Under the pieces are notes generated by a model, which was given only the letters and a program-made list of their open reading frames with translations, had not been told where the DNA came from and did not search any database. DNA of 64,000 nucleotides from positions 1-64,000 of the forward strand of contig JAEZHM010000055.1 of assembly GCA_023416585.1 (NCBI GenBank), given 5' to 3'. This stretch comes from Bacillota bacterium (GTDB taxonomy: Bacteria; Bacillota; Clostridia; Christensenellales; Aristaeellaceae). A program made the translations under genes and the position numbers. This document shows, in pieces, positions 1 through 7,909 of this stretch (positions are counted from its first letter, which is position 1; the number at the start of each line of letters is the position of its first letter).

Positions 1-97
1 CTTCCGCCTTGAAAAACACGCCGCTGCCGATGACGATGCCGACCACCATGGAAATTGCCGTGAAAAGACCATACTTCTTCTTAAGGCCGCTTTCCAT
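1..97 (-). CDS. APC-family amino acid permease, N-terminus only
   Basis: This is the first 32 codons of a leftward gene that runs off the window. The start ATG is at 97-95, preceded by AAGGA. The peptide has a short basic N-terminus (SGLKKKYG) leading into a hydrophobic helix with the motif GIVIGSGVFF. In the APC superfamily the first transmembrane helix carries GxxIGSGIF, whose unwound glycines bind the amino acid amino and carboxyl groups. Substrate cannot be inferred from this fragment. A sigma-A-like promoter lies upstream at 174-202, so it is the first gene of its transcript and diverges from the importer at 504. Confidence 0.8.
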   Translation of the reverse strand, partial: MESGLKKKYGLFTAISMVVGIVIGSGVFFKAE

Positions 98-173
98 ACC
101 ATCCGTCCTTCTTACGTTTTTTGAGCAAACGAAAAAGACCTTACGGCCCATCCGCTACTCCTTTGCTTTATAT

Positions 174-202
174 ATAATAGTTACTTTTAATACGTTTGTA
201 AA
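174..202 (-). promoter_or_regulatory. Sigma-A-like promoter for the APC permease
   Basis: Read on the minus strand, TTTACA (202-197) is followed after 17 bp by TATTAT (179-174). It lies about 77 bp upstream of the permease ATG and nothing else is positioned to use it. Confidence 0.5.
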
Positions 203-235
203 CAGAAATGACGGAATTTGACGAAATAATTCAAC

Positions 236-343
236 GACCTCCCCCAGCCTCCTTCGTCTTAAGCACCCTAACCCCCCAAGAGGGAGCCTCTTAGAAAGCC
301 TCCCTCTGGAGGGAGGTGCCGCCCGTAGGCGGCAGAAGGAGGT
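236..343. repeat. Dispersed palindromic repeat, family A, copy 1
   Basis: This is an imperfect inverted-repeat element of about 108 bp. One end reads GACCTCCCCCAGCCTCCTTC and the other ends in GGCAGAAGGAGGT, with internal GAGGGAGCCTC / CCTCCCTCTGGAGGGAGG hairpins and a GCCGCCCGTAGGCGGC stem. Related copies sit at 4919-4992, 22036-22139, 27397-27503, 30836-30944, and partially at 24479-24580 and 34705-34739, always between genes. There is no ORF, so it behaves like a MITE or REP-type element. The rest of the 98-503 gap holds only the two divergent promoters. Confidence 0.75.
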
Positions 344-419
344 AAAAGGGCTACTGTTTTCACTCCGAAGGATTGTATGTTTTATGTAAGTATATTGTAT
401 GCATTTTGTTATATTCCTG

Positions 420-448
420 TTGTGCTATGCGATATGAAGGAGTATACT
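420..448 (+). promoter_or_regulatory. Sigma-A-like promoter for the 504 importer operon
   Basis: TTGTGC (420-425), a 17-bp spacer and TATACT (443-448) lie 55 bp upstream of the SBP start codon. The ATG at 504 is preceded by GGGAGGT. No operator-like palindrome is obvious next to it. Confidence 0.5.
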
Positions 449-503
449 TATATCAGTTTCTTGGCAGGAGAAAAATTCCATAATAACATCGGGAGGTAAG
501 ACA

Positions 504-1496
504 ATGAAAAAGTATCTCGGACTCTTGCTGGCCCTCATGCTGGTGCTGCCAGTTGTTTCGGGCATGGCGGAAGCTGCCGGCACGGTGGTTGTTTACTCGC
601 CCCACGACGCCAATCCCCTAAATGCGGGCGTGGCACTGTTTGAAAAAGCTTATCCCAACATCAAGGTGCAGGTGGTGGCTGCCGGCACAGGCGAACTGCT
701 GCAGCGCATTGCTGCCGAAGCCGAGAATCCCCTGGCTGACGTGCTCTGGGGTGGCGGCGCCGACTCCCTGGCCGCTTTTAAGGATTACTTTGAGCCGTAT
801 GTATGCGCAAATGACGCTGTGATTGGTGATTCGTACAAGGATCCGGACGATAAGTGGATCGGCGAATCCCCCCTGCCCATGGTAATCTTCTACAACAAGG
901 ACCTGGTCAAGGACGAGGAAGCCCCCAAGACCTGGGACGACCTGCTTGATCCCAAGTGGAAGGGCAAAATAGCCTACGCTTCTCCCGCCAAGTCCGGTTC
1001 TGCTTTCACTCAGCTTTGCACCATGATCTTCTCTCACGGCGGCCCCGAGGGCGGCGGCTGGGACTTTGTGAAGGCCTTCTACGCCAACCTGGACGGCAAA
1101 TTGCAGGACAGCTCCGGCAACTGCCACAAGCTGGTGGCCTCCGGCGAATACCCCATTGGCGTGACTATTGAAAAGTCAGCCGTGCTGTATGCCGATAAGC
1201 CGAACCTTGCCTACACATATCCCGCCGGCGACAGTGCTGTGCCTGATGGCGTGGCATTGGTCAAGGGCGGCCCGAACTTAGATAACGGCAAGCTGTTCAT
1301 CGACTTTGTGACCGGGATCGAGTGCCAGACCGACCAGTCAACCAACTGGAAACGCCGGCCCGTGCGCAGCGATATGAATCCTGGCACGCTGCCCGCGCTT
1401 GATACGCTGGACCTGTGCAAATATGACTTCGACTGGGCGGCCAATAACAAGGAAACCATTATCGAAAAGTGGCAGGATATAGTCACGGGAGAGTAA
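504..1496 (+). CDS. ABC transporter substrate-binding protein, Fe(III)/AfuA-like (SBP type 2)
   Basis: This 330-residue exported binding protein has a signal peptide at residues 1-24 (MKK, hydrophobic core, AEA/AG cleavage region). The mature start VVVYSPHDANP and the later WDDLLDPKWKGKIAYASPAKSG are typical of the FbpA/AfuA group, which delivers ferric iron, phosphonates or sugar phosphates to an FbpB/FbpC-type importer. The next two genes encode exactly such an ATPase and a double-length permease. The paired tyrosines of classical FbpA iron sites are not clearly present: AYTYP occupies the corresponding area. I therefore do not assign iron over 2-aminoethylphosphonate or sugar phosphate. 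A 112-bp tandem repeat and a terminator follow, which probably lowers expression of the downstream genes relative to this one. Confidence 0.88.
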   Translation: MKKYLGLLLALMLVLPVVSGMAEAAGTVVVYSPHDANPLNAGVALFEKAYPNIKVQVVAAGTGELLQRIAAEAENPLADVLWGGGADSLAAFKDYFEPYVCANDAVIGDSYKDPDDKWIGESPLPMVIFYNKDLVKDEEAPKTWDDLLDPKWKGKIAYASPAKSGSAFTQLCTMIFSHGGPEGGGWDFVKAFYANLDGKLQDSSGNCHKLVASGEYPIGVTIEKSAVLYADKPNLAYTYPAGDSAVPDGVALVKGGPNLDNGKLFIDFVTGIECQTDQSTNWKRRPVRSDMNPGTLPALDTLDLCKYDFDWAANNKETIIEKWQDIVTGE

Positions 1497-1508
1497 AGTC
1501 CGTTTGCG

Positions 1509-1950
1509 AAAAGAAGGGGGATTTCGCGTCTGCGGACGCGACCAGGGCTTTCCGGTCGCCCTGGACCTTCGGAGGCATGCTTAAGTATATTTCCATATGG
1601 AATTGGTGCGTAAGTTTTACAAGCAAAGCAGGATTTCGCGTCTGCGGACGCGACCAGGGCCTTCCGGTCGCCCTGTACCTTCGGAGGCATGCTTAAGTAT
1701 GTTTCCATATGGAATTGACGCCTAAGTTTTACAAGCAAAGGAGGATATCGCGTCTGCGGACGCGACCAGGGCTTTCCGGTCGCCCTGGACCTTCGGAGGC
1801 ATGCTTAAGTATATTTCCATATGGAATTGATGCACAAGTTTTACAAGCAAAGCAGGATTTCGCGTCTGCGGGCGCGACCAGGGCTTTCCGGTCGCCCTGG
1901 ACCTTCGGAGGCATGCTTTAGTATATTTCTATATGGAATAGGCATAAGAA
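1509..1950 (+). repeat. Tandem array of four 112-bp units, family D, with conserved hairpins
   Basis: Units begin at about 1509, 1621, 1733 and 1845, each 112 bp and over 90 percent alike by eye. Each contains CGCGTC-TGCG-GACGCG (stem-loop 1), CCAGGGC...GCCCTGG (stem-loop 2), GGAGGCATGC and CCATATGG. Because 112 is not a multiple of three, the ORFs crossing it change frame between units, so it is not coding. Unit 4 has GACGCG changed to GGCGCG, which still pairs as G-U. A solitary diverged copy lies at 36862-36930 on the other strand. The array lies between the SBP and ATPase genes of one operon. Confidence 0.9.
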
Positions 1951-1996
1951 ATCTTTCTTCGCAGGCACTTCACTGCCATGGAGTATTTTGACCCGA

Positions 1997-2025
1997 GGGG
2001 GGTTCAAATCGAACTCCCCTTTTTT
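1997..2025 (+). terminator. Rho-independent terminator inside the importer operon
   Basis: GGGGGGTTC (1997-2005) pairs with GAACTCCCC (2011-2019) around a 5-nt loop and is followed by six T residues. It sits after the SBP and the tandem array and 32 bp before the ATPase start. It is probably a partial terminator giving excess SBP message, or else the ATPase has its own unrecognised promoter. Confidence 0.7.
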
Positions 2026-2056
2026 CCAATTTATTGCTTCATTACGGAGGGATTGT

Positions 2057-3145
2057 ATGCACAGCCATAGCGTAGTGATCCAGAATGCCACAAAGCGATA
2101 CGGCAGCTTTACCGCCGTGGACGGCGTGAGCCTTCATATAGAAGAAGGTGAATTTTTTACGCTGCTGGGCCCCTCCGGATGCGGTAAAACCACCCTGCTT
2201 CGGATGATTGCGGGCTTCAATACCGTGGACGGCGGGGAAATCTGCTTTGGCGATCAGCTCATCAACCATGTGCCGGCCCACAAGCGCGGCATCGGCATGG
2301 TGTTTCAAAACTATGCCATCTTTCCGCACCTGACCGTTTCGGAAAACGTGGCTTATGGCTTGAAGGCGCAAAAGGTGCCTAAGACGGATATACAGCGCCG
2401 GGTGGACGCTGCGCTGGAAATGGTGCAAATATCCGCGCTGAAAGACCGGCGGCCCAACGAGCTATCCGGCGGGCAGCAGCAGCGGGTGGCACTGGCCCGG
2501 GCTTTTGTCATCGAGCCCAAGGTGCTTTTGATGGATGAGCCGCTGTCCAACCTGGACGCAAAGCTAAGGGTGCAGATGCGCACCACCATCAAAAAGCTGC
2601 AGCGGCAGCTTGGCATCACCACCATTTATGTGACCCATGACCAGGAGGAGGCGCTGTCCATCTCCGACCGCATTGCGGTCATGAAGGACGGGCACATCAT
2701 GCAGGTAGGGAAACCTGAAAAGATCTACAAAAAGCCTGAGAACCCGTTTGTGGCGGGCTTTATAGGCATTTCCAACTTTCTGGACTGCGAGATAAACGGG
2801 GAGGATCCGGAATCTGCGCTCGTTCGCTTAAGCGGCTTCGATACCAACCTGCGTACACGCTTAAAACGCCCCTATCAGGGAAAAGGCAAGCTGTCGCTTA
2901 GGCCCGAGCAATTGATGTTCGCGGCGGGGGAAGGGGAGGGGCTCCCCGGCCGGATAGAGCTTTCCACCTTCCTGGGGGATTTTATTGAGTACGAGGTGCT
3001 GCTGAAGAACGGGCAAACGGTGCAGCTCAACGAGTATACGAAGGATTCCATGTCTATCAAGCCGGATGGAGCGGATGTATATGTCGGCTTTGATCCAAAC
3101 AGCGTCAGCGTGTTCTCCACGGAGCAGGAGGTGCTGTCATGTTAG
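2057..3145 (+). CDS. ABC transporter ATP-binding protein, FbpC/PotA type
   Basis: This 362-residue ATPase energises the importer encoded on both sides. Seen: Walker A GPSGCGKT (residues 38-45), signature LSGGQQQR, Walker B VLLMDEPLSNLD, the switch histidine in YVTHDQEEA, and a roughly 110-residue C-terminal TOBE-like extension (residues 240 onward) typical of the iron, spermidine and maltose ATPase group. I chose ATG 2057 (MHSHSVVIQ) because GGAGGG lies 6 nt upstream; an in-frame earlier start at 1988 would run through the terminator. The stop overlaps the permease start by 7 bp, indicating translational coupling. Confidence 0.92.
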   Translation: MHSHSVVIQNATKRYGSFTAVDGVSLHIEEGEFFTLLGPSGCGKTTLLRMIAGFNTVDGGEICFGDQLINHVPAHKRGIGMVFQNYAIFPHLTVSENVAYGLKAQKVPKTDIQRRVDAALEMVQISALKDRRPNELSGGQQQRVALARAFVIEPKVLLMDEPLSNLDAKLRVQMRTTIKKLQRQLGITTIYVTHDQEEALSISDRIAVMKDGHIMQVGKPEKIYKKPENPFVAGFIGISNFLDCEINGEDPESALVRLSGFDTNLRTRLKRPYQGKGKLSLRPEQLMFAAGEGEGLPGRIELSTFLGDFIEYEVLLKNGQTVQLNEYTKDSMSIKPDGADVYVGFDPNSVSVFSTEQEVLSC

Positions 3146-4824
3146 GCAGTGCACCTGTCCGCCCGCACCGCGCGCTTTTATCCCGCCCAAGGTTTGATTT
3201 CTGGTTCTTTATCAAGGTAGCGGTCATACTGGCCATGGCGGCGTTCCTGATCTATCCCTTTTCTTCGCTGATTACGCGCAGCTTCTTTTCCAAAAAGGTG
3301 GATGGGTTTACACTGTTCAATTACCAGCGGTTTTTCCAACGGGCATATTACTACAATGCGCTATCGAACACGGCTGTGGTGACCATCGCCGCTACCGTTA
3401 CCTGCACGCTGATCGGGGTGCCCCTGGCTTACCTGATGACGCGCTACAATGTGTGGGGCAAGAAGATGCTCTACATATTTATCGTCATGGCGCTCATGTC
3501 CCCGCCTTTTATAGGCGCGTATTCCTGGATACTTCTGTTTGGGCGGGCGGGCTTTGTAACAAAGCTTTTTGCTGGTATCGGCATCACCTTGCCAACCATA
3601 TACGGCCAGGCCGGCATCGTGCTGGTGTTTACCTTCCACCTGTTCCCGTACGTGTACCTGTACGTGTCCGGCGCGCTGACAAGCATCGACAGCTCCCTGG
3701 AGGAAGCGAGCGAAAACCTGGGCGCGTCGAAAATGCGCCGGCTGTTTACCGTTACGCTGCCGGTAGTGCTGCCTTCTATATTGGCTGGGGCGGTGATGGT
3801 GTTCATGACCGCGCTGGCGGACTTCGGCACGCCCATGCTCATTGGCGAAGGCTATACGGTGCTGCCCGTACTTGTGTACAACGAGTACATGAGCGAGATG
3901 GGCGGCAACGCCAACATGGCAAGCGCTTTGTCGGTGATCATTGTGGCCTGCTCCCTGTCGGTACTCTTTATACAGAAATTCTTTATTGCCAGGCGCAATT
4001 ATATCATGACATCGCTGCGGCCGCCCAGAGAAGTGAAGCTTTCGGGCATCAAGCGTTTTCTTGTCACGCTGCCGGTGGCGGTGGTGGCCTTGATCGGGCT
4101 GCTGCCGCAGATCACGGTGATTATCACATCATTCATCAAAACCGACTTTACGGGCTTTGTGGGCGGCTTCACCTTTGACAATTACATGACCATCGCCAGC
4201 CGCCTGGGCCACAACATATTCAATACATACTACTTTTCCGTTGCGGCCATCGTGTTCATCGTGGTGCTGGGGATGCTGATATCCTACATTCTGGTACGCA
4301 AAAAGGGCAAGGTGGCGGGTCTCATCGACACGCTGGTTATGTTTCCTTACGTCATTCCCGGCTCGGTGCTGGGCGTTTGCCTGATCGTGGCCTTCAACCG
4401 CAAGCCTATTATTTTAACGGGTACCGCGGCCATCATGATCATTTCCTATGTGGTGCGCAAGCTGCCTTATACGGTGCGCTCCGGCAGCGCTTTTTTGTAC
4501 CAGACGGACCCCAGCATTGAGGAGGCCTCCATCAGCCTTGGCGTTTCGCCCATGAAGACGTTCTTTACCGTTATAGCCAGACTCATGCTGCCGGGTATCC
4601 TCTCCGGCGCGGTCTTAAGCTGGATCACCTGCATCAATGAATTGAGTTCCAGCATTATGCTCTACGCGGGAGGAACTTCCACCATCGCCGTGGCCATCTA
4701 CCAGGAGGTCATGCGCATGAGCGACGGTACGGCCGCGGCGCTGGCATCCATTTTGACCGTAACAACCATCGCCTCGCTGCTGATCTTTTTGCGGGTCAGC
4801 AAAGGAAAAGTGTCGATCGTGTAG
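3139..4824 (+). CDS. ABC transporter permease, fused double domain (FbpB/AfuB type)
   Basis: This 561-residue inner membrane protein consists of two homologous halves, each with about six membrane helices. Two coupling-loop EAA motifs are visible: EEASENLGASKMRRLF (about residue 194) and EEASISLGVSPMKTFF (about residue 461). Double-length permeases of this kind are usual in ferric iron and 2-aminoethylphosphonate importers, where one polypeptide forms the whole channel. It overlaps the ATPase gene by 7 bp. The last residues (RVSKGKVSIV) are a short cytoplasmic tail. Confidence 0.92.
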   Translation: MLGSAPVRPHRALLSRPRFDFWFFIKVAVILAMAAFLIYPFSSLITRSFFSKKVDGFTLFNYQRFFQRAYYYNALSNTAVVTIAATVTCTLIGVPLAYLMTRYNVWGKKMLYIFIVMALMSPPFIGAYSWILLFGRAGFVTKLFAGIGITLPTIYGQAGIVLVFTFHLFPYVYLYVSGALTSIDSSLEEASENLGASKMRRLFTVTLPVVLPSILAGAVMVFMTALADFGTPMLIGEGYTVLPVLVYNEYMSEMGGNANMASALSVIIVACSLSVLFIQKFFIARRNYIMTSLRPPREVKLSGIKRFLVTLPVAVVALIGLLPQITVIITSFIKTDFTGFVGGFTFDNYMTIASRLGHNIFNTYYFSVAAIVFIVVLGMLISYILVRKKGKVAGLIDTLVMFPYVIPGSVLGVCLIVAFNRKPIILTGTAAIMIISYVVRKLPYTVRSGSAFLYQTDPSIEEASISLGVSPMKTFFTVIARLMLPGILSGAVLSWITCINELSSSIMLYAGGTSTIAVAIYQEVMRMSDGTAAALASILTVTTIASLLIFLRVSKGKVSIV

Positions 4825-4918
4825 AAAGAAACCAGTATGGCGCTGCTTTCCTGGACGATGCTTTATTGATCCCAGTAGATGAACAGTGGTATCGTCCCAA
4901 AGTATTGGATATCCATTT

Positions 4919-4992
4919 ACCTCCTTCCGCCGCCTGCGGGCGGCACCTCCCTACAAGAGGGCGTCTTACGACGAAGGAGGCTGAGGGAGGTT
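4919..4992. repeat. Dispersed palindromic repeat, family A, copy 2 (shortened)
   Basis: This element runs in the opposite orientation to copy 1. It has ACCTCCTTCCGCCGCCTGCG at the left and GACGAAGGAGGCTGAGGGAG at the right, with part of the centre missing. It ends 14 bp before the acetyltransferase start, so its right end may contribute the GGAGG-rich leader of that gene. Confidence 0.7.
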
Positions 4993-5006
4993 GGCGGGGT
5001 GATGAA

Positions 5007-5483
5007 ATGGACATAAACTATGCAAACATAAGCAGCGGCGACTATGATCAGTTTCACAGCCTGATGACCTGTTATTACCGCGAGGCGGAAGACAAAGACA
5101 CGCCCCAGGAAGATATCGATGCCTTTGTCAGGCTGCTGTTTGACAAGATCCTGTCTGGTGATATCGGCGGCTGTTTTGCCGTTGTAAACCATTGCCCAGC
5201 AGGCTTCGCGCTTTGGATGATAGATACCGCGCAAAGCGAATTCAGCGAAATTTCAGGTTTTGGAACAATTCTCGAAATCGGGCTGGACAAAGAATTCAGA
5301 AGCCTGGGGATCGGCACACGATTGGCCGGCTTTGCAGAACGCCAGATGACAGCATGCGGCGTAGACGGACTATACGTTTGCGCATACGGCCCGGCCCAGG
5401 GCTTCTGGTTAAAGTGCGGCTACAGGGATTCCAAAAGGATTGCTAAAAACGGGCTGCCGATCTTAATAAAAGAAATTGTCTGA
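5007..5483 (+). CDS. GNAT family N-acetyltransferase
   Basis: This protein of about 158 residues carries the GNAT acetyl-CoA binding motif A: EIGLDKEFRSLGIGTRLAGF, with the RxxGIG pyrophosphate loop, followed by motif B-like residues (GLYVCAYGPAQGFWLKCGYR), where FWLKCGY matches the usual FYxxxGF. The substrate is unknown. I chose ATG 5007 (MDINYANIS) because upstream codons come from the repeat element. It is a single gene between the importer operon and the germination operon, followed by a terminator at 5510-5550. Confidence 0.8.
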   Translation: MDINYANISSGDYDQFHSLMTCYYREAEDKDTPQEDIDAFVRLLFDKILSGDIGGCFAVVNHCPAGFALWMIDTAQSEFSEISGFGTILEIGLDKEFRSLGIGTRLAGFAERQMTACGVDGLYVCAYGPAQGFWLKCGYRDSKRIAKNGLPILIKEIV

Positions 5484-5509
5484 ATATCAGTTGCATATCA
5501 AAAGAATGG

Positions 5510-5550
5510 AAAGGGCCTGCGTCCTCTCATTGGGGGCGCCGGTCCTTTTT
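5510..5550 (+). terminator. Terminator after the GNAT gene
   Basis: AAAGGGCC (5510-5517 region) pairs with GGTCCTTT (5541-5548) with one G-U pair, and the hairpin ends in a T-run. It separates the acetyltransferase from the germination operon, which starts about 100 bp later. Confidence 0.6.
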
Positions 5551-5651
5551 GTATGGGATAAACGGTTTAAAAAGGGGGATGATAGGCCTATGAATCCGGT
5601 TTACAAAAACGGCAGAGGGCAATATTGCGCGATCGCGAAAGGAGGGGCAGC

Positions 5652-6737
5652 TTGGAAAAAGGCATTACCAACCGTCAGATGTTTTTTATTCTGCTGCTGG
5701 TTACATGTGCCTTCTCAACGATAGATATACCGCAGATAGCAGCCAAAACCATGGGCCGCAGCGGATGGATCGTGATCGTTGTATATGCCATACCCTTTTC
5801 TCTGATTGCCTTGATGATAACAAAGCTGAACAACATGTTTATGGGCTTGACGCTTTTCGAGTATGGACAAATTCTGCTTGGAAAATTGCTGAACTGCATC
5901 CTGTGCATTTTGTTTGCCGTCTATTATTTCACCGTGCTTGTGTACCTGAATGAGAACATGGCCAATCTGATCATCATGAACTTTCTTCCAAAAACGCAGC
6001 CCATGTTTACGTTGGCAATAGCCATATCCCTTTTTGGTTTTATTGTATACAGGGGAACGGAAACCATGGCAAGGCTGTTTGAACTGATGGGTGTCATGTA
6101 TCTTATCATCACGCTGCTTTTGAGCCTGCTGATGCTTTTTCAAAGTGAGATTGTAAACATATTGCCGCTCTATAATCCGGATGATGGGAAGCAGTTTTTC
6201 AGTACCCTTCTGTTGTTCGGTGCGGTTTTCGGCGGGATGGAGAATCTCTTTCTGATCCCTTTCAGCAAAAAAAACAAAAACGCGCCCAAGGTAGCTTTCT
6301 TTGCCATATTGGCAATCGCGCTTCTGTTTGTGCTCATCACAGAAGGCAGCATCGGCATGCTGGGCATCAACAATGCTATCGCCTATAATGATACGTTCCT
6401 GGAGGCCATCAAGCTGGCTGAAGCGCCAGTGATCGAGCGGCCGGATATACTGTATATCCCCATTGGCTTGGCCAGCCTGTTTGCAATACTGACCATATTG
6501 ATCCATTCGCTGGTGGAGATTCTATCTAAAATGTTTCCTTCTGCAAAGCGCGGCGTGCTGGTTTCATTTGTGTGTGCAGCCTCCTACATAGCCTCATTGG
6601 TTGTGCTCGGGTTGCCTGAGTATAATACGAAGTTTAGAAAAATACTGCCCGTTCTGGTGCTGTTTTTCTCAGGGGCGCTGCCGGCGCTGCTTTACCTGCT
6701 GGCTATCATCAAAAAGCGGTCCGGTTTAAAAGGATAA
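5652..6737 (+). CDS. Spore germination protein GerAB-type (APC-like permease subunit)
   Basis: This 361-residue integral membrane protein has about ten hydrophobic helices. The N-terminus EKGITNRQMFFILLLVTCAF and the GxIDIPQxxAK-like region are typical of GerAB/GerKB germinant-binding subunits, which sense amino acids or sugars in the dormant spore inner membrane and signal, with GerAA and GerAC, for ion release. The start is TTG 5652, set by GGAGGGG 5 nt upstream; an earlier TTG at 5625 lacks a site. GerAC follows after 15 bp. The gene order here is B-C-A rather than the common A-B-C. Expression is presumably by the forespore sigma factor, but I could not confirm a sigma-G promoter. Confidence 0.9.
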   Translation: MEKGITNRQMFFILLLVTCAFSTIDIPQIAAKTMGRSGWIVIVVYAIPFSLIALMITKLNNMFMGLTLFEYGQILLGKLLNCILCILFAVYYFTVLVYLNENMANLIIMNFLPKTQPMFTLAIAISLFGFIVYRGTETMARLFELMGVMYLIITLLLSLLMLFQSEIVNILPLYNPDDGKQFFSTLLLFGAVFGGMENLFLIPFSKKNKNAPKVAFFAILAIALLFVLITEGSIGMLGINNAIAYNDTFLEAIKLAEAPVIERPDILYIPIGLASLFAILTILIHSLVEILSKMFPSAKRGVLVSFVCAASYIASLVVLGLPEYNTKFRKILPVLVLFFSGALPALLYLLAIIKKRSGLKG

Positions 6738-6752
6738 GGAGATTAAAGCCAC

Positions 6753-7898
6753 ATGAAGCATTGTTTGCTGTTTTTGATGATCTGTATTCTTGTCCTGCCA
6801 TTGAGCGGCTGCATGGATGCGTTGGATATCAACAAAAAGCTTATCGTTACCACGGTAGCTGCGGATAAAGTGAACGACGACTTCTTCCTTTATGCAGAGG
6901 TAGCCAATATTCAGGCCAGCAGTTCCAACGGATCTGGCGGAGGCGCCGCACCCCTGGGGAGCAAGTTCTTTTATGTTGTAGGCAGCGGTAAAACCTTGGA
7001 GGATGCCAGGCTGGAGGTTGACAGTCAGCTGGATTTTCCCATATTCATCAGCGGCGTGCGGACGCTTCTTATAACGGAGCGCTTTGCAGACGATGACAGT
7101 GATTTGCTTACATACTTGTACCGCGTGCGATCGGATGAAACATACCGCAAAAAGGTGCTTACGGTGACTACACGCGGCAATCTGGATGAAATGTTTGATA
7201 AAATGAACAAGAAAAACTTTTCGGTCGGCTATTCCATTGAGAACACCGTTACATCCTTGGAACAGCAGGGGGAAGCATTCTCCAGAACAACTTCGCGCAT
7301 TTTGGAAAACATAAGCAGCCGGTATTCGGGCGTGCTTATACCGTGCATCGGCATGAAGGATGATGAAACGATATTGGTCGGTTATTCGGTGGTGAACAGC
7401 GCCAAAGTGACGGGATATATCCCTATAGAGGATTGCAAGGGCCTGGACATTCTCAAAGCCGACAATGCGAGGACGTTTTTTAGCATTCCTTATCAAGATA
7501 AGATATATACGGTAAAAGCAATCTTGGACTCAAAAACGATCATGCCCTTTTATCAAAACGGCGAGATCAGCTGCATATTTAAACTGAAATTCAAGTCCAC
7601 CGTAGAGTATGGGAATGGCTTGGCCCCCTATCACCTGGACTCGGGCGCACTGAAGGAAATGGAAGGCAGATTGAGGCAGACCATACTGGAAGAACTGATA
7701 AAAACAGTAAATCAGGCGCAAACTGTTTACAAAACCGACTATCTGCAAATGGATGACGCTTTTCGTATCAAGTATCCGTCCATTTTCGATGAACTTGACT
7801 GGCAGACGGCGTTTTTATCCGCCAAAGTCTATTGGGACATAAAAAGTGACTTGAAAGTAACGCCTTCCATGAACTATGAATCAAACCAGACACGTTGA
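6753..7898 (+). CDS. Spore germination lipoprotein GerAC-type, Ger(x)C family
   Basis: This 381-residue lipoprotein has an N-terminal hydrophobic segment ending in the lipobox LSGC (Cys20). The following MDALDINKKLIVTTVAADK is the conserved start of Ger(x)C proteins (usual form: E-I-NxxxxVxxxGIDxx). A glycine/serine-rich loop (SSSNGSGGGAA) follows at about residue 55. The three-domain layout and length match GerAC. It is anchored on the outer face of the spore inner membrane as part of the germinant receptor. RBS AAGGAG precedes ATG 6753. Confidence 0.92.
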   Translation: MKHCLLFLMICILVLPLSGCMDALDINKKLIVTTVAADKVNDDFFLYAEVANIQASSSNGSGGGAAPLGSKFFYVVGSGKTLEDARLEVDSQLDFPIFISGVRTLLITERFADDDSDLLTYLYRVRSDETYRKKVLTVTTRGNLDEMFDKMNKKNFSVGYSIENTVTSLEQQGEAFSRTTSRILENISSRYSGVLIPCIGMKDDETILVGYSVVNSAKVTGYIPIEDCKGLDILKADNARTFFSIPYQDKIYTVKAILDSKTIMPFYQNGEISCIFKLKFKSTVEYGNGLAPYHLDSGALKEMEGRLRQTILEELIKTVNQAQTVYKTDYLQMDDAFRIKYPSIFDELDWQTAFLSAKVYWDIKSDLKVTPSMNYESNQTR

Positions 7899-7909
7899 GG
7901 ATGAATTTC

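Noticed and set aside
618..1127. Long antisense ORF opposite the SBP gene
   Set aside because: It is a shadow of the GC-rich codons of a clearly real gene; low-complexity composition and no family resemblance.
1469..1921. Overlapping ORFs of 60-175 codons on both strands across 1469-1921
   Set aside because: They are produced by the 112-bp tandem repeat; repeat units are read in shifting frames and the conserved feature is hairpin pairing, not protein.
1509..1950. Possible CRISPR array
   Set aside because: The units are 112 bp and nearly identical throughout, with no unique spacers of constant length and no cas genes.
504..4824. Firm assignment of the importer as a ferric iron system
   Set aside because: The SBP lacks a clear FbpA tyrosine pair, and AfuA/phosphonate relatives use the same architecture; no Fur box was recognised.
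5715..6506. 263-codon minus-strand ORF opposite GerAB
   Set aside because: The GerAB frame encodes a consistent set of membrane helices; the antisense frame is Gln/His-rich, typical of antisense to hydrophobic helices.
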